Below are positions 13,866 to 24,669 of a stretch of DNA of 64,000 bases, piece after piece. The DNA comes from Paguma larvata. Lineage: Eukaryota > Chordata > Mammalia > Carnivora > Viverridae. Made by a program: the position numbers and the translations under genes. Positions within the stretch are counted from its first letter, which is position 1. Each line of letters starts with the position of its first letter. The notes below the pieces were generated by a model. The model saw nothing but the letters and a program-made list of their open reading frames with translations, searched no databases and was not told where the DNA came from. The stretch lies in the NCBI GenBank assembly GCA_030068075.1, contig CM057826.1, positions 67,491,312 to 67,555,311 of the forward strand. Reading direction: 5' to 3'.

Positions 13866-13967
13866 AAAAAAGAACAAAGCTGGAGGATCACACTTCCTGA
13901 TTTCAAAGTATATTAAAAACCATAGTAATCAAAGCAGCATAGTATTGGCATAAAAACAGACACATAC

Positions 13968-14204
13968 GGGGCACTTGGGTGGCTCAGTCAGTTGAGCGTC
14001 CGACTTCAGCTCAGGTCATGATCTCACGGTCTGTGAGTTCGAGCCCCATGTTGGGCTCTGTGCTGATGGCTCAGAGCCTGGAGCCTGCTTCAGATTCTGT
14101 ATCTCCCTCTCTCTCTGCCCTTCCCTTGCTCACGCTCTGTCTCTATGTCTCTCAAAAATAAAATAAAAACACTAAACAAAACAAAACAAAACAAAACAAA
14201 AACA
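13968..14204 (+). repeat. CAN-SINE, sense, with target-site duplication
   Basis: It has a full head (GGGGCACTTGGGTGGCTCAG), the B-box GTTCGAGCCCC, the GCCTGGAGCCTGCTTC core, a CT-rich section and a long AAAAC-rich tail. The host sequence AAAACAGACACATA appears on both sides (about 13953-13966 and 14207-14220), proving insertion into the L1. Confidence 0.95.
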
Positions 14205-14654
14205 AAAAAAACAGACACATAGGTCAGTACAACAGAATGGAGAGCTCAGAAGTAAACCCCACATATATGGTCATTTAATTTATGACAAAGAAGCCCAGAA
14301 TGTACAATGGGGAAAGGGTCGTTTCCTCAATAAGTGGTATTGGGAAAACTGGACCCCTGTCTTACACTATGCACAAAAATTAATTCAAAATAGAGTAAAA
14401 ACTTGAACATAGAACCCAAAACCATAGAACTCCTAGATGTAGACATAAATGGTAAGCTCCTTGACATCAGCCTTGGCAATATCTTTTTTGGATTTGATAC
14501 CAAAAGCAAAAGCCAACAAAATCAAAACAAACAAACAAAAAACCCCCAAAACAAGTGGGACTACATCAAATAAAAAGCTTCTGTACAACCAAGGAAACCA
14601 CCAACAAAATGAAAAGGCGTCCTGCCAAATGGAAGAAAATACTTGCAAATCATA

Positions 14655-15272
14655 CACAGTAAAACCTTGGATTGTGAGTAACTTGTTCTGCAAGTGTTCC
14701 ACAAGACAAGCAAACGTTTCTAATAAATTTTAACTTGATAAATGAGCAATCTCTTGCAATGTAAGTAGTATGGGGCTCTGAATCTCACATGACCACAACT
14801 GAGCCAATGGCCTTCTCTCTCTGTCTCTCTCTCAGTGCGGGACTGTGGAGGATCAGCAACACAATGTCATATTTCCTTGAAATCATCAAAAGAGGTGTCA
14901 TTGGATAGGTTCCTTGTTAAAGTCGCATGAAAAGAAAAAAGATTCCATTCAGTCAATAGATAGCAGTGATTCTGTTAGTGATAGTGATAGTCCAACACAA
15001 ACTCCTCCTCTCTCTTGTCTCTCTCACACCAACTATGAAGGTTTTCAAAGGTAAGTGCAGGTTAATTAATTTATTTCTTTATATTTTGTATTTTCTTTAT
15101 TTTGTTTTCTATTATAGTTTTGTAATCATTTTTATATGAATATTTTTGGGTTGTGGAGTGAATCATCTGGGTCTCTGTTATTTATTATGAGGAAATTTGC
15201 TTTGATATAAAGTTCTTTGGATTACAAGCATGTTTCTGGAACGAATTATGCTCCCAAACCAAGGTTTTACTA
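14655..15272. mobile_element. Tigger/pogo-like DNA transposon (non-autonomous), in L1
   Basis: Terminal inverted repeats: CAGTAAAACCTTGGATTGTG at the left (from 14657) and its near-complement CCAAACCAAGGTTTTACT at the right (to 15271). The borders sit at TA-rich sites, and the L1 text on either side (CAAATCATA / TATCCAAC) joins when the 618-bp element is removed. TIRs plus a TA target fit a Tc1/mariner-superfamily element of the Tigger group. No intact transposase frame is visible. The exact family would need a library search. Confidence 0.75.
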
Positions 15273-15770
15273 TATCCAACAAGGGATTAAGAGACAAAAT
15301 ACATAAAGAACTCATACAACTCTATAGCAGAGGATCTGAATGGACATTTTTCTAAAGTCATACAGATGACCTACAGTTTCACAAAAAGGTGGTCAGCATC
15401 TCTAGTCAACAGGGAAGTACAGATCAGAACCACAATGAGATGTCATCTCACCCCTTTTAGAATGGCTGTTGTGAAGAAGACAAGAGAGGATAGGTGTTGG
15501 TGAGGATATGGAGAAAAGGTACCTCATGCACTGCTGATGGGAGTATAAATTGGTGCAGCCAGTGTGGAGGTCCTCAAAAAATTAAAAATAGAACTACCGT
15601 ATGTTCTAGCAGTTTCACTTCTGGGTATTTATCTGAAGAAAATGAGAAAGCTAACTTGAAGAGATACATGCAACCTTCATGTTCTTTGCAGCATTATTTG
15701 TAGTAGATAAGACCTGGAAGTAAAGTGTCTGTCAGTGGCTGAGTGGATCAAGAAAATGTGTTATATATAC

Positions 15771-16305
15771 GATCTTCCCTTGGAAACTCAGGAGCTAGGG
15801 TTGCCAACCCCCTGTGCAGTTGAAAATACATGTATACCCTTTGACTTCTAAAACTTAACAACTAATAGCCAACTTTTGACTTGATAGCAAAGTTTTGTAT
15901 GTTATATGTACTATATTTTGTATGTTATATGTACTATATACTACATTTTTTTAAATGTTTGTTTATTTTTGAGACAGAGACAGACAGAGCATGAGTGGGG
16001 AGGGGCAGAGAGAGAGGGAGACACAGAATCCGAAGCAGGCTCCAGGCTCCGAGCTGTCAGCACAGAGCCCGACATGGGGCTCGACCTCACAGACCATGAG
16101 ATCCTGACCTGAGTCGAAGTCAGACGCTTAACTGACTGAGCCACCCAGGCGCCCCTATATACTACATTTTTAAAGTAAGCTAGAGAAAAAAAATGTTAAA
16201 ATCATGATACATTTACAAAACTATATTGTATTTATTGGGGGAAATCCACATTTAAGTGGACCCGTAAAGTTCAAAGCCATGTTGTTCAGGGGTCATCTGT
16301 GTGTA
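15771..16305 (-). mobile_element. MER2-like (TcMar-Tigger) DNA transposon, antisense, split by a SINE
   Basis: Reverse-strand text follows the order I recall for MER2: it ends near GTTGTTCAGGGGTCATCTGT (complement of a 'TTGACCCTTGAACAACA' terminus), with AGTGGACCCGTAAAGTTCAA and AAGTAAGCTAGAGAAAA inside, and GTGCAGTTGAAAATACATGT near the other end. A CAN-SINE lies at 15951-16154. The family name is from memory. Confidence 0.65.
15951..16154 (-). repeat. CAN-SINE, antisense, with target-site duplication
   Basis: It is complete from the AAATGTTTGTTTATTTTTGAG tail side to the CCACCCAGGCGCCCC head side. CTATATACTACATTTTT flanks it at 15934-15950 and 16155-16171, a near-perfect 17-bp duplication. 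Confidence 0.95.
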
Positions 16306-16326
16306 TATGTTCACATATGTGTAGTG

Positions 16327-16428
16327 GAGCCTGCTTGGGATTCTATCTCTCCCCCTGTCCCTCCCTCTGTCACTTGTGTGAGTGCTAGCACTCTCTCTCT
16401 CTCTCTCTCTTTCAAAACAAACAAACAA
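16327..16428 (+). repeat. 5'-truncated CAN-SINE fragment
   Basis: Only the 3' part is present: GAGCCTGCTTGGGATTCTAT, a CT-rich section and TTTCAAAACAAACAAACAA. Flanking ATATGTGTAGTG / ATATATGTAGTG (about 16315-16326 and 16428-16439) may be its target duplication. Confidence 0.75.
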
Positions 16429-16824
16429 TATATGTAGTGACGGATGTTAACTAGACTGGTTGTGGTCATCATTTCATAATATATATAAATAGTTGGATCA
16501 TTATCTTATATATCTGAAATTAGTATAATGTTATATATTAATTATCTCAATTAAAGAAGATAACATATGTAAAAGTCCTAACATACACAAAGTACATATT
16601 GTTAACTATTAATTATGATTACTGTTTTCATGCCATACTCTGTGGATTAATTTACTTTTATATGCATGTACACATGTATAAAAAATAACTATAATGTAAC
16701 TTTTTACAGTTAGGTCACTAATATACATAATACATTTCTGACAAAGAGAGTATTAATTTTATGGTAAGTGAAATAGGAGACCCTGTTACTTGAAAAGTAT
16801 GGTGTAATTTGATATAAAAGTCAT

Positions 16825-17012
16825 AGCTAGCATTTGTTGATTGCTTTGTATGTGCCCCACATTATGCTAGTATTATTAGTTCATTTAATCCTCACTATGA
16901 CCCTGTGAGGTCCATTTTGTTATTAGCTACATTTTATGAATGAAGAAACTGAGACACAGATTAATTTGCTCAAGATCACATAGGTAGTAAGTGGGGAGCC
17001 AGAGATTCTTGT
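16825..17012 (-). repeat. MIR
   Basis: A well-kept reverse-strand MIR: TTAGTTCATTTAATCCTCAC, CCCTGTGAGGTCCATTTTGT, GAAGAAACTGAGACACAGA, CAAGATCACATAGGTAGTAAG. Confidence 0.88.
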
Positions 17013-17014
17013 TC

Positions 17015-19205
17015 TGGAGATATTTGAAGAGTTCTTAATTTCACGTCTTCTCTAGTTCTCTTACCAAGTACTTGGAAGGTGTTTTATGACTGGGTGAAAG
17101 GAGCTCCATGAAATAGTAAGATGTAACAAATAAGATAGATAAATGACAAAACCTTGCATTTATAACTGAGTCTCCCTGAGCAGGTTATTTTATAGTTGTT
17201 ACAGTTTGTAGCTTTGTTGGCAGGCATAGCCAACTCAAACCATGTACCCGTCCATAAATATGTTCTCATGAAGTTGTCTGTAATAATAGTTTCTTTCATG
17301 GTAGAGACTCATCTTTCACACTGTGTGCATCGTAGCACCTCCCAACATTTTCTCCAGACTTTGACCCTGTGTTGTCATTAATGAAGAGAACGCCTATGAC
17401 TTTGACAGGTGTCACGGGGCTCATCAGCAATTTTAACCTGTTGTGATCTGTGTGCTTGCGTGTATGTGTGGGTGCTACCACCTACTCGATTATCGAATGG
17501 GTAGAGGAGGAACAGAAAAAGCATAAGAGTCTAGACTTACTTCACGGATTAAGTCTTGGGTTTGGAGCAACCTCTCTCCTTTTCAGTTTTCCTTACCTCA
17601 TCGGTGATCCTTTTCTAGTTGAGCTTGGCCTGGAATTGAGAAGGCTCTTAATAAAAATGTGATAAATTAATATAAGTAAATGGGTGAAATGAATGTTCTC
17701 ATCACAATCAAATGGACTTTAGGTGGAAAGTGGGAGGAGAAGCAGCTGCCACAGATGGATGTGACTGGGGCGTTTGTAGGATATTAGAGAAGGTAGACCT
17801 TTGACAGATGGGGGAGAAAGTGCCTCTTTGATTTCCTTCAGTGGTTCACTAGGGACAGTGAGCCTATCAGGTGTCATGATTTCTGTCATAATTTGCTTAG
17901 TTATTAGGTTTTGATTTCCATTATCTATATTCTTTCCTGTTACTATTCTTATTTTTCTTTTTTACATCATCCTTATTCACCACATCATTTGTCTTTATCA
18001 TTTCTACTGCTTGCTTGGATGTAATTATTGGGAAGGGGTGTGTGTGTGTGTGCCTGCCAGGGGTAAGGGAAGGGGAGAGAAGACAGAAAAGGATGTTTAC
18101 CAAGAATTAGACTTTTCGGGGTGAATTTCAGTAATCTGCTATTCTTTATCTTTAAGTAATTTTTCTCCTGGTAATTTTACAAGGGAACATGGGAGGAATA
18201 ATAAAATATTGTTAACATAGAAGTTTATATAAACTTTGTACTGAGAAAAGAAATCTTTAGTGACATTTATTCTCAAGGTTTATGGCTAACGAATGCTCTC
18301 TGTTTCTTTGGTTTTAATAGATAAATTTCCTTAGGAACATGTGGTTTTTCAAACAAGGAATCTAAAGCTCTTTTTCATTTTATACAAATGGCTGTTAAAT
18401 GCATGAATTAGCTGCATGTGGAAATGAGGTAGGGAGGCACCGTCTTTTCAGCTTAACGCTGGAATGGAGTGTAGAGAAATCCATTACTTCTTTGTAGGGT
18501 GTCTACAGACATTGAGAGTTTCTCTTATTTAAGGTTCCCTTTTATTTTTAGTGTTTCTACTGTTTTTAAGACTCTCACCCTTTGTATGGTAACATGCCTG
18601 GCACCCCTCCTTTTTACCTCTCACGGATGTCTTACAGATGATTGGAGATAATAATATTGTTTACTTGTATAATGTCTTTCACACTACATGTTTCAAAATT
18701 TAGTTTCAAAGTTGTTGAGGAGACTTTTTAGCTTTGGATACTTGCTATTGCTGCTGTTTTTGGGTTTTGTCAGGATGTGCCTAGTCTCCCAATGAGGGGC
18801 TACAGCCACACTACTTCACACTGATATTTGTGATAATAGTAGGGGGAAATGCATTTCAGGGCAATACCAACATTTTATTTGGTATTTCAGGTAATAAATT
18901 AACCTGATAGGATAAACCTCATGTAAAAGATTTCACTTAACATTCTTTATTCTTCGAATATGTATTTTGTGGCAGTATTGTCTTAGGTACTGGAGTTTCA
19001 GAGATAACCAATGCATAGTCTTCTTTTTTGGGAGATCTTTGGTTGGTAGAAGAGGGGTAAAGAGGGTGAGGAGGAGATCCAATAGTCATGTTTTCATATC
19101 CTTGCCTCACCTCAGATTGCTACAAGTGTGGAGAATCCAGATTCTTCTGTGCACCAGCTTTATGATCATGTGGGGCCAGTGTTGATATAAAAAATGTATC
19201 AAAAT
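17015..19205. other. Intron, nothing recognised
   Basis: Unique-looking sequence with a short (GT)n at about 18038-18052. The T-rich stretch at 18720-18770 and scattered short open frames have no support as genes. Confidence 0.4.
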
Positions 19206-19312
19206 GGGGGCGCCTGCCTGGCTCAGCCAGTGGAAGATGAGACTCTTGATTTCAGAGTAGTGAGTTTGAGCCCCATGTTGGGTGGGGAGATTACTAAAAA
19301 TCAAAAAGTCAA
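19206..19312 (+). repeat. Older-type CAN-SINE, short
   Basis: GGGGGCGCCTGCCTGGCTCAG head, GAGTTTGAGCCCCATGTTGG and GGTGGGGAGATTACTAAAAA. This lacks the CT-rich middle of the younger feline form and ends soon after the tRNA-like part, as in older carnivore copies. Confidence 0.85.
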
Positions 19313-19666
19313 GTAAACCTGCATTGAAAAAATTAAGTAAAAAAAAATGTAGGAATTTGGTGGGAGGAGGCACTAATAGGCAGAGCATAGAGGATTTTAG
19401 GCAGTGAAAATACTCTGTATGACATAATTATGGATACATACCATTATACATTGTCTAAACCTATAGAATGTACAACACCAAGAGTGAACCATATTGTAAA
19501 ATATTAGGACCTTGGTCACTGTAAGTTCACCAGCTGTTAACAAACTTACCCTTCTGATGGAGGATGTTGATAAAGGAGGTGGCTGGGGGTGTATGGGAAC
19601 AGGAGACATACGGGAAGTATCTGTACCTTCCTCTCAATCAGCTGTGAACCTGAAATTGCTCCTAAA

Positions 19667-19768
19667 AAGATTTTTTTTTAAGATTGTAAGTAATCTCTAC
19701 ACCCACTGTGGGGCTTGAACTCAACCCTGAGATCAAGGGTTGCATGCTCTACCACCAGATGACCACCC
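19667..19768 (-). repeat. Older-type CAN-SINE, antisense
   Basis: TAAGTAATCTCTACACCCAC, GGGGCTTGAACTCAACCCTG and a degraded head complement (GATGACCACCC) mark the short older form in reverse. Confidence 0.85.
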
Positions 19769-19779
19769 AAAATAAATTC

Positions 19780-20820
19780 TTTGTTAAAAAAATGAAGGAA
19801 TCCACACATTTCTTCATCTGTATCTAATAACTAAGCTTGATGGAGTTAGCCCTGTCATGTACATTATTCTCACTAAATTCTTCAGATTATTCCTGTCTTG
19901 ATTATCTTGAGATAATGGTTTCACTACTTCTGCTGTGATGATGAATCTCTTCTAAGCTATAGATTGAAAGCTTTCATAACAGTTTAAGGAAATAATACAT
20001 TCCAAGATAATTTGTATAGTCAATTTTAAAGTCCTTTAATTAAAAACATAAAAAAAGAGTATAACATGTCATAACTGATATCTACCTTTTTTGAGTCGTG
20101 TTTATATATCTTTAAAGAAAATGAATTTCTCTCCTCTGACATTTTTTCAGGGGTTGAAGTCTAGCTTTTAGTTCAATACATAAATTCAACATAGTTCTGA
20201 TTGAACAGTTTATCAGGGAAGGAGTGAAGAATCAGGCTTTCTGCAATAACTGAAGTATTGTGCCAAGTGGCTGATGCATCTCAGAAGAAAAACATGAGAG
20301 TTTATATAATCTAAAGTTCTGGTCCTTTTCTGATAACGTTGAACCAGAGCCGTTTCGTAGTTACAGATTTGCTTTTAAACCTTATACTTTGAGATAAAAT
20401 GCTTTGAAAGTAAAAAGAGGAAAGTGCTAGGTGAAGTTGGTATAAAAGCCGTGGCACATATATGCATGTGTGCACACACACCCTAATCCATTAATATTAT
20501 TGCTTTTTTTGGAATAAAATGAAAATAGAAATGTCATTTACTCATGATTTATTCATGAACTGCTTATCCAGTTTATGGATCATCCAGACACTTTATTTCT
20601 CTTTATTCTCCTTGCCCATCAGCCGCCTCCTCATAAACCTCTAGTTTTTCTTTCTCATTACCAACTCTACTAGAGGGTGGGAAGTGCCTGGGACATGCAG
20701 CAATTTAAAGTAGCCAACTTTGTACCTTGTTGACACTGATGAACTAAGAACCAGAGTTAGCTGGGAATTATCTTCAATATATAGTTGTTTATGCCATTTC
20801 TTTTTATTATTATAAGGGAT
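19780..20820. other. Intron, nothing recognised
   Basis: Unique-looking sequence. 20140-20350 is free of repeat signatures and of moderate complexity. Confidence 0.4.
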
Positions 20821-20843
20821 GAGTGAAAGTTGACTTCTTAAAT

Positions 20844-21023
20844 TAAAAAAAAATTCTTTTAGAGAGAGCGTGAGCAGGGGATAGGGGCAGAGGGAAAGAA
20901 AGGATCTTAAGCTCCACGTTCAGCACAGAGCCTGGCACGGGGCTCAATCCCACAATCCAGGGATTCATAACCTTAGCCAAAATCAAGAGTTGGATGCTCA
21001 ACTGACTGAGCCACCCAGGAATT
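20844..21023 (-). repeat. CAN-SINE, antisense, with target-site duplication
   Basis: It runs from TTAAAAAAAAATTC and a GAGAGAGCGTGAGCAGGGG block to CTGAGCCACCCAGG. Flanks TGAAAGTTGACTTCTTAAAT (20824-20843) and TGAAAGTTGACTTTTTAAAT (21025-21044) are its duplication with one change. Confidence 0.93.
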
Positions 21024-21094
21024 CTGAAAGTTGACTTTTTAAATGATAAAATTCAGAAAATGTAGCCAAAACAAAGAACATGATCATTAATTTT

Positions 21095-21372
21095 TCATAA
21101 CATCGTAGAGGTAGGTCTCCACTCATAAGTTAGATCCTCAGATAGGCTTTCCCTGATTTAACCCAGCCTAATAATAAAGCATACTTACTCACTTTTATCC
21201 TCTTATCCAACTATATCTGTTTCCATAGGACATACGTAATTCTTCCATCCACCTTTGTATTGTGTTTGTCTTTTGGTTTGGATTACAAGTACTGTGGTGG
21301 GTAGTTGCCCTTACTCACTCCAGCACAGTGCCTGCCACAGAATAGGCACAAAATAGTTGTTGAATAAACCAT
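21095..21372 (+). repeat. LINE2 (L2) 3' end
   Basis: GGCTTTCCCTGATTTAACCC, TTTGTATTGTGTTTGTC, a CAGCACAGTGCCTGCCACAG segment, and GGCACAAAATAGTTGTTGAATAAA follow the L2 tail order. Confidence 0.75.
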
Positions 21373-21374
21373 AG

Positions 21375-22635
21375 ACAAGGAAGCAAATTTCTCCATGCTA
21401 TAGAAATAAAAAGTAACAATGAAGATAATAACTTAAGCAAGGTTACATTACTTACTAGTAGGGGTAGGATTAAGTAACACTCTGAAACTTATAATGCATA
21501 TCGTAAGTCTGGACAATTTACATAAACAAAATTTCCAACTACCTACAATTAATTAACAATTTGTGTATAAACTAGAGGTTAAATAATTTGTAGTTGTATA
21601 TCATTTCATAATGGAGTTTTTTAATTTTCAGTCCAATAACAGAAATTTGGTCTATTTTATAAATATGTTCTAAAGCATATCTTGGAAATACTGCTTTTGT
21701 TATGTTTGGAAAATTCTGCCCATAGCTGTTTTAGAAATGTTAGATTTTCTGTTACATGGTAACTGAGGAGTTTTTTGAAAAAAGTAATCTCGAACATTGA
21801 GATTGATGTGTGTAAATTTAGGAACACTGCAATAATAGTAAGCGTAAACATTTTAGAAAATATACTCACAGAGTGCAAAGTATTTTCAAGGTGGCATTTG
21901 CAAGTGTTGTTCAACAAATTTATAATCCACAGCACCCCAGATAAATAAGACTGGGTGTACACATTATGCAGGATTTTCCACAAATATTTTGAATATTAGA
22001 TGTAAACAGCTCTTGTTTGATAGGTTATGTAGCATAATGCGACATATACAAAGTATTGATAATAGAATTAATTTTTCTTAATTCAAGTTTTTACTTTTAA
22101 TTAGAGAAATTAGTTCTCTAATGCAAAGTAGATTTTTAGTGATTCCCTACATAGTTTCTACTACTATTTGTTAGGGGAAAATCCTGAAAATATTATGCTG
22201 GTTAAAAATTTTTCATAATATAATGTTAACTGCCTTTAATAGTAAAAACTTTTTTTAATAATTTTTTGTGAAAACTGTAAGTAGTTGCAATTTGTTATGC
22301 TATAGAATAAATCTACATATCCCAATCATTAGAGTTATTAACAATTATTTCCCAGTATTCAGACATTAAAATTAGTAATATAGTTACTGTTAAATTTGCA
22401 CTTTACATAAAGCTATAGTGTGAATTTTTAAGTGTTGAAAAGATTCTTATAGTTTTCTGTACCTCAGCTCTACCACTCTCCCTCATCTATCAAATTCTAA
22501 AATTTGGAATCTTGAAGAAATTGGAATTAGTTCCCCTGTGTAAGAGAAAGCCAAAGGACATTTAAGTATCTCTGTACATGAAGAGAAGTATATTACGTTT
22601 CTGTAGAAGTTAAACTTAATCGCCATCTTGAAGCT
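21375..22635. other. AT-rich intron, nothing recognised
   Basis: Low-GC unique-looking sequence. A 108-codon reverse-strand open frame (21657-21983) shows no family similarity and is attributed to chance. Confidence 0.4.
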
Positions 22636-22639
22636 TGCT

Positions 22640-22790
22640 ATTCAGAGTATGATTTGAGGACCAGCAGCACTTTAAAGTTTGTTAGAAATATAGGATCTCA
22701 GGTTCCTACATCAGACTCAGCGGTATTAGAATCTGCATTTTAACAAGATGTGATGTGTATGCACATTAAAGTTTGAGATTCTCTGGTTTA
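22640..22790 (+). repeat. MER5A-like hAT-Charlie DNA transposon
   Basis: GAGGACCAGCAGCACTTTAA, GTTAGAAATATAGGATCTCA, GAATCTGCATTTTAACAAGA and ATTAAAGTTTGAGATTCTCT follow the MER5A order, though the ends are worn. Confidence 0.75.
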
Positions 22791-22809
22791 CAATAAGATA
22801 GATGGTCAA

Positions 22810-23026
22810 GGGGCTCCTGGGTGGCTCATTCAGTTGGGCGTCCGACTTTGGCTCAGGTCATGATCTCATGGTCGTGAGGTCGACCCCCACATCGGACTCT
22901 GTGCTGACAGACAGCTCAGAGCCTGGAGCCTGTATCAGATTCTGTGTCTCCTTCTCTCTCTTCCCCTTACTCACTCATGCTCTGTCTCTCTCAAAAATAA
23001 ATACACATTAAAAGAAATTTAGAGTA
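22810..23026 (+). repeat. CAN-SINE, sense, with target-site duplication
   Basis: Head GGGGCTCCTGGGTGGCTCAT, core CAGCTCAGAGCCTGGAGCCT, and a tail with AAAAATAAATACACATT. AGATGGTCAA lies on both sides (22800-22809 and 23027-23036). Confidence 0.94.
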
Positions 23027-23039
23027 AGATGGTCAAACA

Positions 23040-23925
23040 AAAATGAAAACAGGACCTGACTTTAGAGTAGTAAATATTGGTTTTCAGAGATTTAGATATT
23101 TAGTAATAGCACAAGTTCCATAAGTCTTGCTGGAAGTAAGCAAGTTACTGTGTATGTGAGCCCTGAGAACAGTGGTTGCTGAGTTATCTCTTGTAAATGA
23201 TACAGAGGTTGACAAAATTCAGTTGAGCTTTGGGAAATCACAAGTAGGATCTTTTCAGTATGTGCTGATTTTTTCCGTTAAATCTTTTATAAAGTATTAG
23301 GTTGAACATACTCTAGATATAGTAAATGGGAATAGTTGAGAAGAGTAAGTAGTTTTGGCTATAATGGATTTTGGCTTCTGAGTCACTTAACAATGTATTC
23401 GGTTAGTTGTCTAGATTTAAGAATTATATTAGGGTCTCTAAATGTCAAAGTGAAAGTCCTTTCCTGAAGATGAGTACCAATAGTTTTGTTCTTTTCCCTG
23501 AGTAGGTAGAATAATAAATCAGTATTTTAGGAAATCAGAGAACAACTGCCTTGGGTTAGTCATATCACCAAGGCAACTAAAAGGGCGGTGAAATAGTAAG
23601 TGTCCAAACATGAAAACAGAAAAAATCTTTTCAGTGTAGACAAATCATTGATTAAAACAAAATTCTAAATTATTCTATTGCTTTTCCTAAAACAGAGTTT
23701 TGTGTTCTTGATAGTAGTAATTCATCTAATAATTTTTGAATATAGAACTAACCCATGGATCATGGATATAAGAAATATGGCTTTGGCCCTATAATAGCGT
23801 CAATAAAAGTTGGAAACACATTTCTCAATTGTTGTTATAATTCTTTACGATTTTTCATGTTTACTAATTTTACATAGCATTAGGAAATGTAAACTAGGGA
23901 AGTAGAAAATAATGGACTGGTTGAG
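23040..23925. other. Intron, nothing recognised
   Basis: Unique-looking sequence between two SINE-rich spots. Confidence 0.4.
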
Positions 23926-23985
23926 ATCCCTGGCTGGCTCAGTCAATAGAATATGTGACTCTTTTATTCAATGTCTATTTATGTA

Positions 23986-24160
23986 GGGGCACCTGGGTGG
24001 CTTGGTGGGTTAAGTGTCAGACTCTTGATTGAGACTCTTGAGAGTGAGGGAGGGATGGAGGGCGCAGACAGCATGGAGCCTGCTTGGCATTCTCTCTTTC
24101 TCCCCCTCCCCTGCTCACATTGTCTCTGTCTCTCTCTCTCCCTCTCTCAAAATAAATAAT
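23986..24160 (+). repeat. CAN-SINE, sense, inner copy of a cluster
   Basis: GGGGCACCTGGGTGGCTTGG head, ATGGAGCCTGCTTGGCATTC core, then the CT tract and AAAATAAATAAT. The middle carries a deletion relative to the full form. Confidence 0.88.
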
Positions 24161-24333
24161 CGAGGGAGAGAGAGAAAAAATGAGGGAGGGATGGACACAG
24201 AGAATAGAATCCCAAGCAGGGTCCATGCTGTCCACACAGAACCCAGAATGGGGCTTGGTCCCAGGAACAGTGACATCATGATGTGAGCCAAAATCAAGTC
24301 AGACACTTAACTGACTGATCCACTCAGGTGACC
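24161..24333 (-). repeat. CAN-SINE, antisense, tail-to-tail with the preceding copy
   Basis: GAGGGAGAGAGAGAAAAAATG starts directly after the sense copy, followed by AATCCCAAGCAGGGTCCATG and a head complement (GATCCACTCAGGTGACC). The pair forms an imperfect inverted repeat. Confidence 0.88.
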
Positions 24334-24438
24334 GACTGTGTGACTCTTGATCCCGTGATTGACAGTAGTGATGGGTGTAGAGATTGTGAGTTCAAGCCCC
24401 ATTCTGGGCATAGAGATTTCTTAAAAAAATAAAATCTT

Positions 24439-24651
24439 GGGGCGCCCGAGTAGCTCAGTCAGTTAAGCGACCGACTTTAGCTCAGGTCACGATCTCACGG
24501 TCTGTGAGTTCAAGCCCTGCGTCTGGCTCTGTGCTGACGGCTCAGAGCCTGGAGCCTGCTTCAGATTCTGTATCTCCATCTCTCTCTGCCCTTCCCCTGC
24601 TCATGCTCTGTCTCTAGGTCTCTCAAAAATAAAAAAATTTAAAAAAAACTA
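24439..24651 (+). repeat. CAN-SINE, sense, with target-site duplication
   Basis: GGGGCGCCCGAGTAGCTCAG head, GTTCAAGCCCTGCG B-box, full core and tail. AAAAAAATAAAATCTT flanks it (24423-24438 and 24652-24667); it inserted into the tail of the older SINE. Confidence 0.95.
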
Positions 24652-24669
24652 AAAAAAATAAAATCTTAA

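Larger units (their letters stand above)
13866..16560 (+). repeat. L1 (ORF2 3' part and 3' UTR), interrupted by nested insertions
   Basis: L1 ORF2 text starts near 13871 (AGAACAAAGCTGGAGG) and continues in pieces at 14222-14654, 15273-15770 and 16431-16560, where the typical L1 tail (GATGGATGTTAACTAGAC-like, ending TCTCAATTAAAG) closes the element. Interruptions, in order: a CAN-SINE, a Tigger-like transposon, a MER2-like transposon carrying its own SINE, and a 5'-truncated SINE. Several hundred bases of 3' UTR between the 'GTGTTATATA' point and the tail are missing. Reading frames are broken, so it is dead. Confidence 0.85.
23926..24438 (+). repeat. Older CAN-SINE split by two younger SINEs
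   Basis: The left part (GAGATCCCTGGCTGGCTCAG, to about 23964) and the right part (TGTGACTCTTGATCCCGTGA through GGGCATAGAGATTTCTTAAA, from about 24334) together make one older SINE. Between them lie a sense and an antisense SINE. The left part is partly duplicated across the gap. Confidence 0.7.

Noticed and set aside
13979..14161. Short open frames beginning MAQSVERPTSAQVMI and variants, seen at several places on both strands
   Set aside because: They are translations of the CAN-SINE body and repeat at nearly every sense or antisense copy.
21657..21983. 108-codon open frame on the - strand
   Set aside because: AT-rich chance frame without domain, signal or context support.
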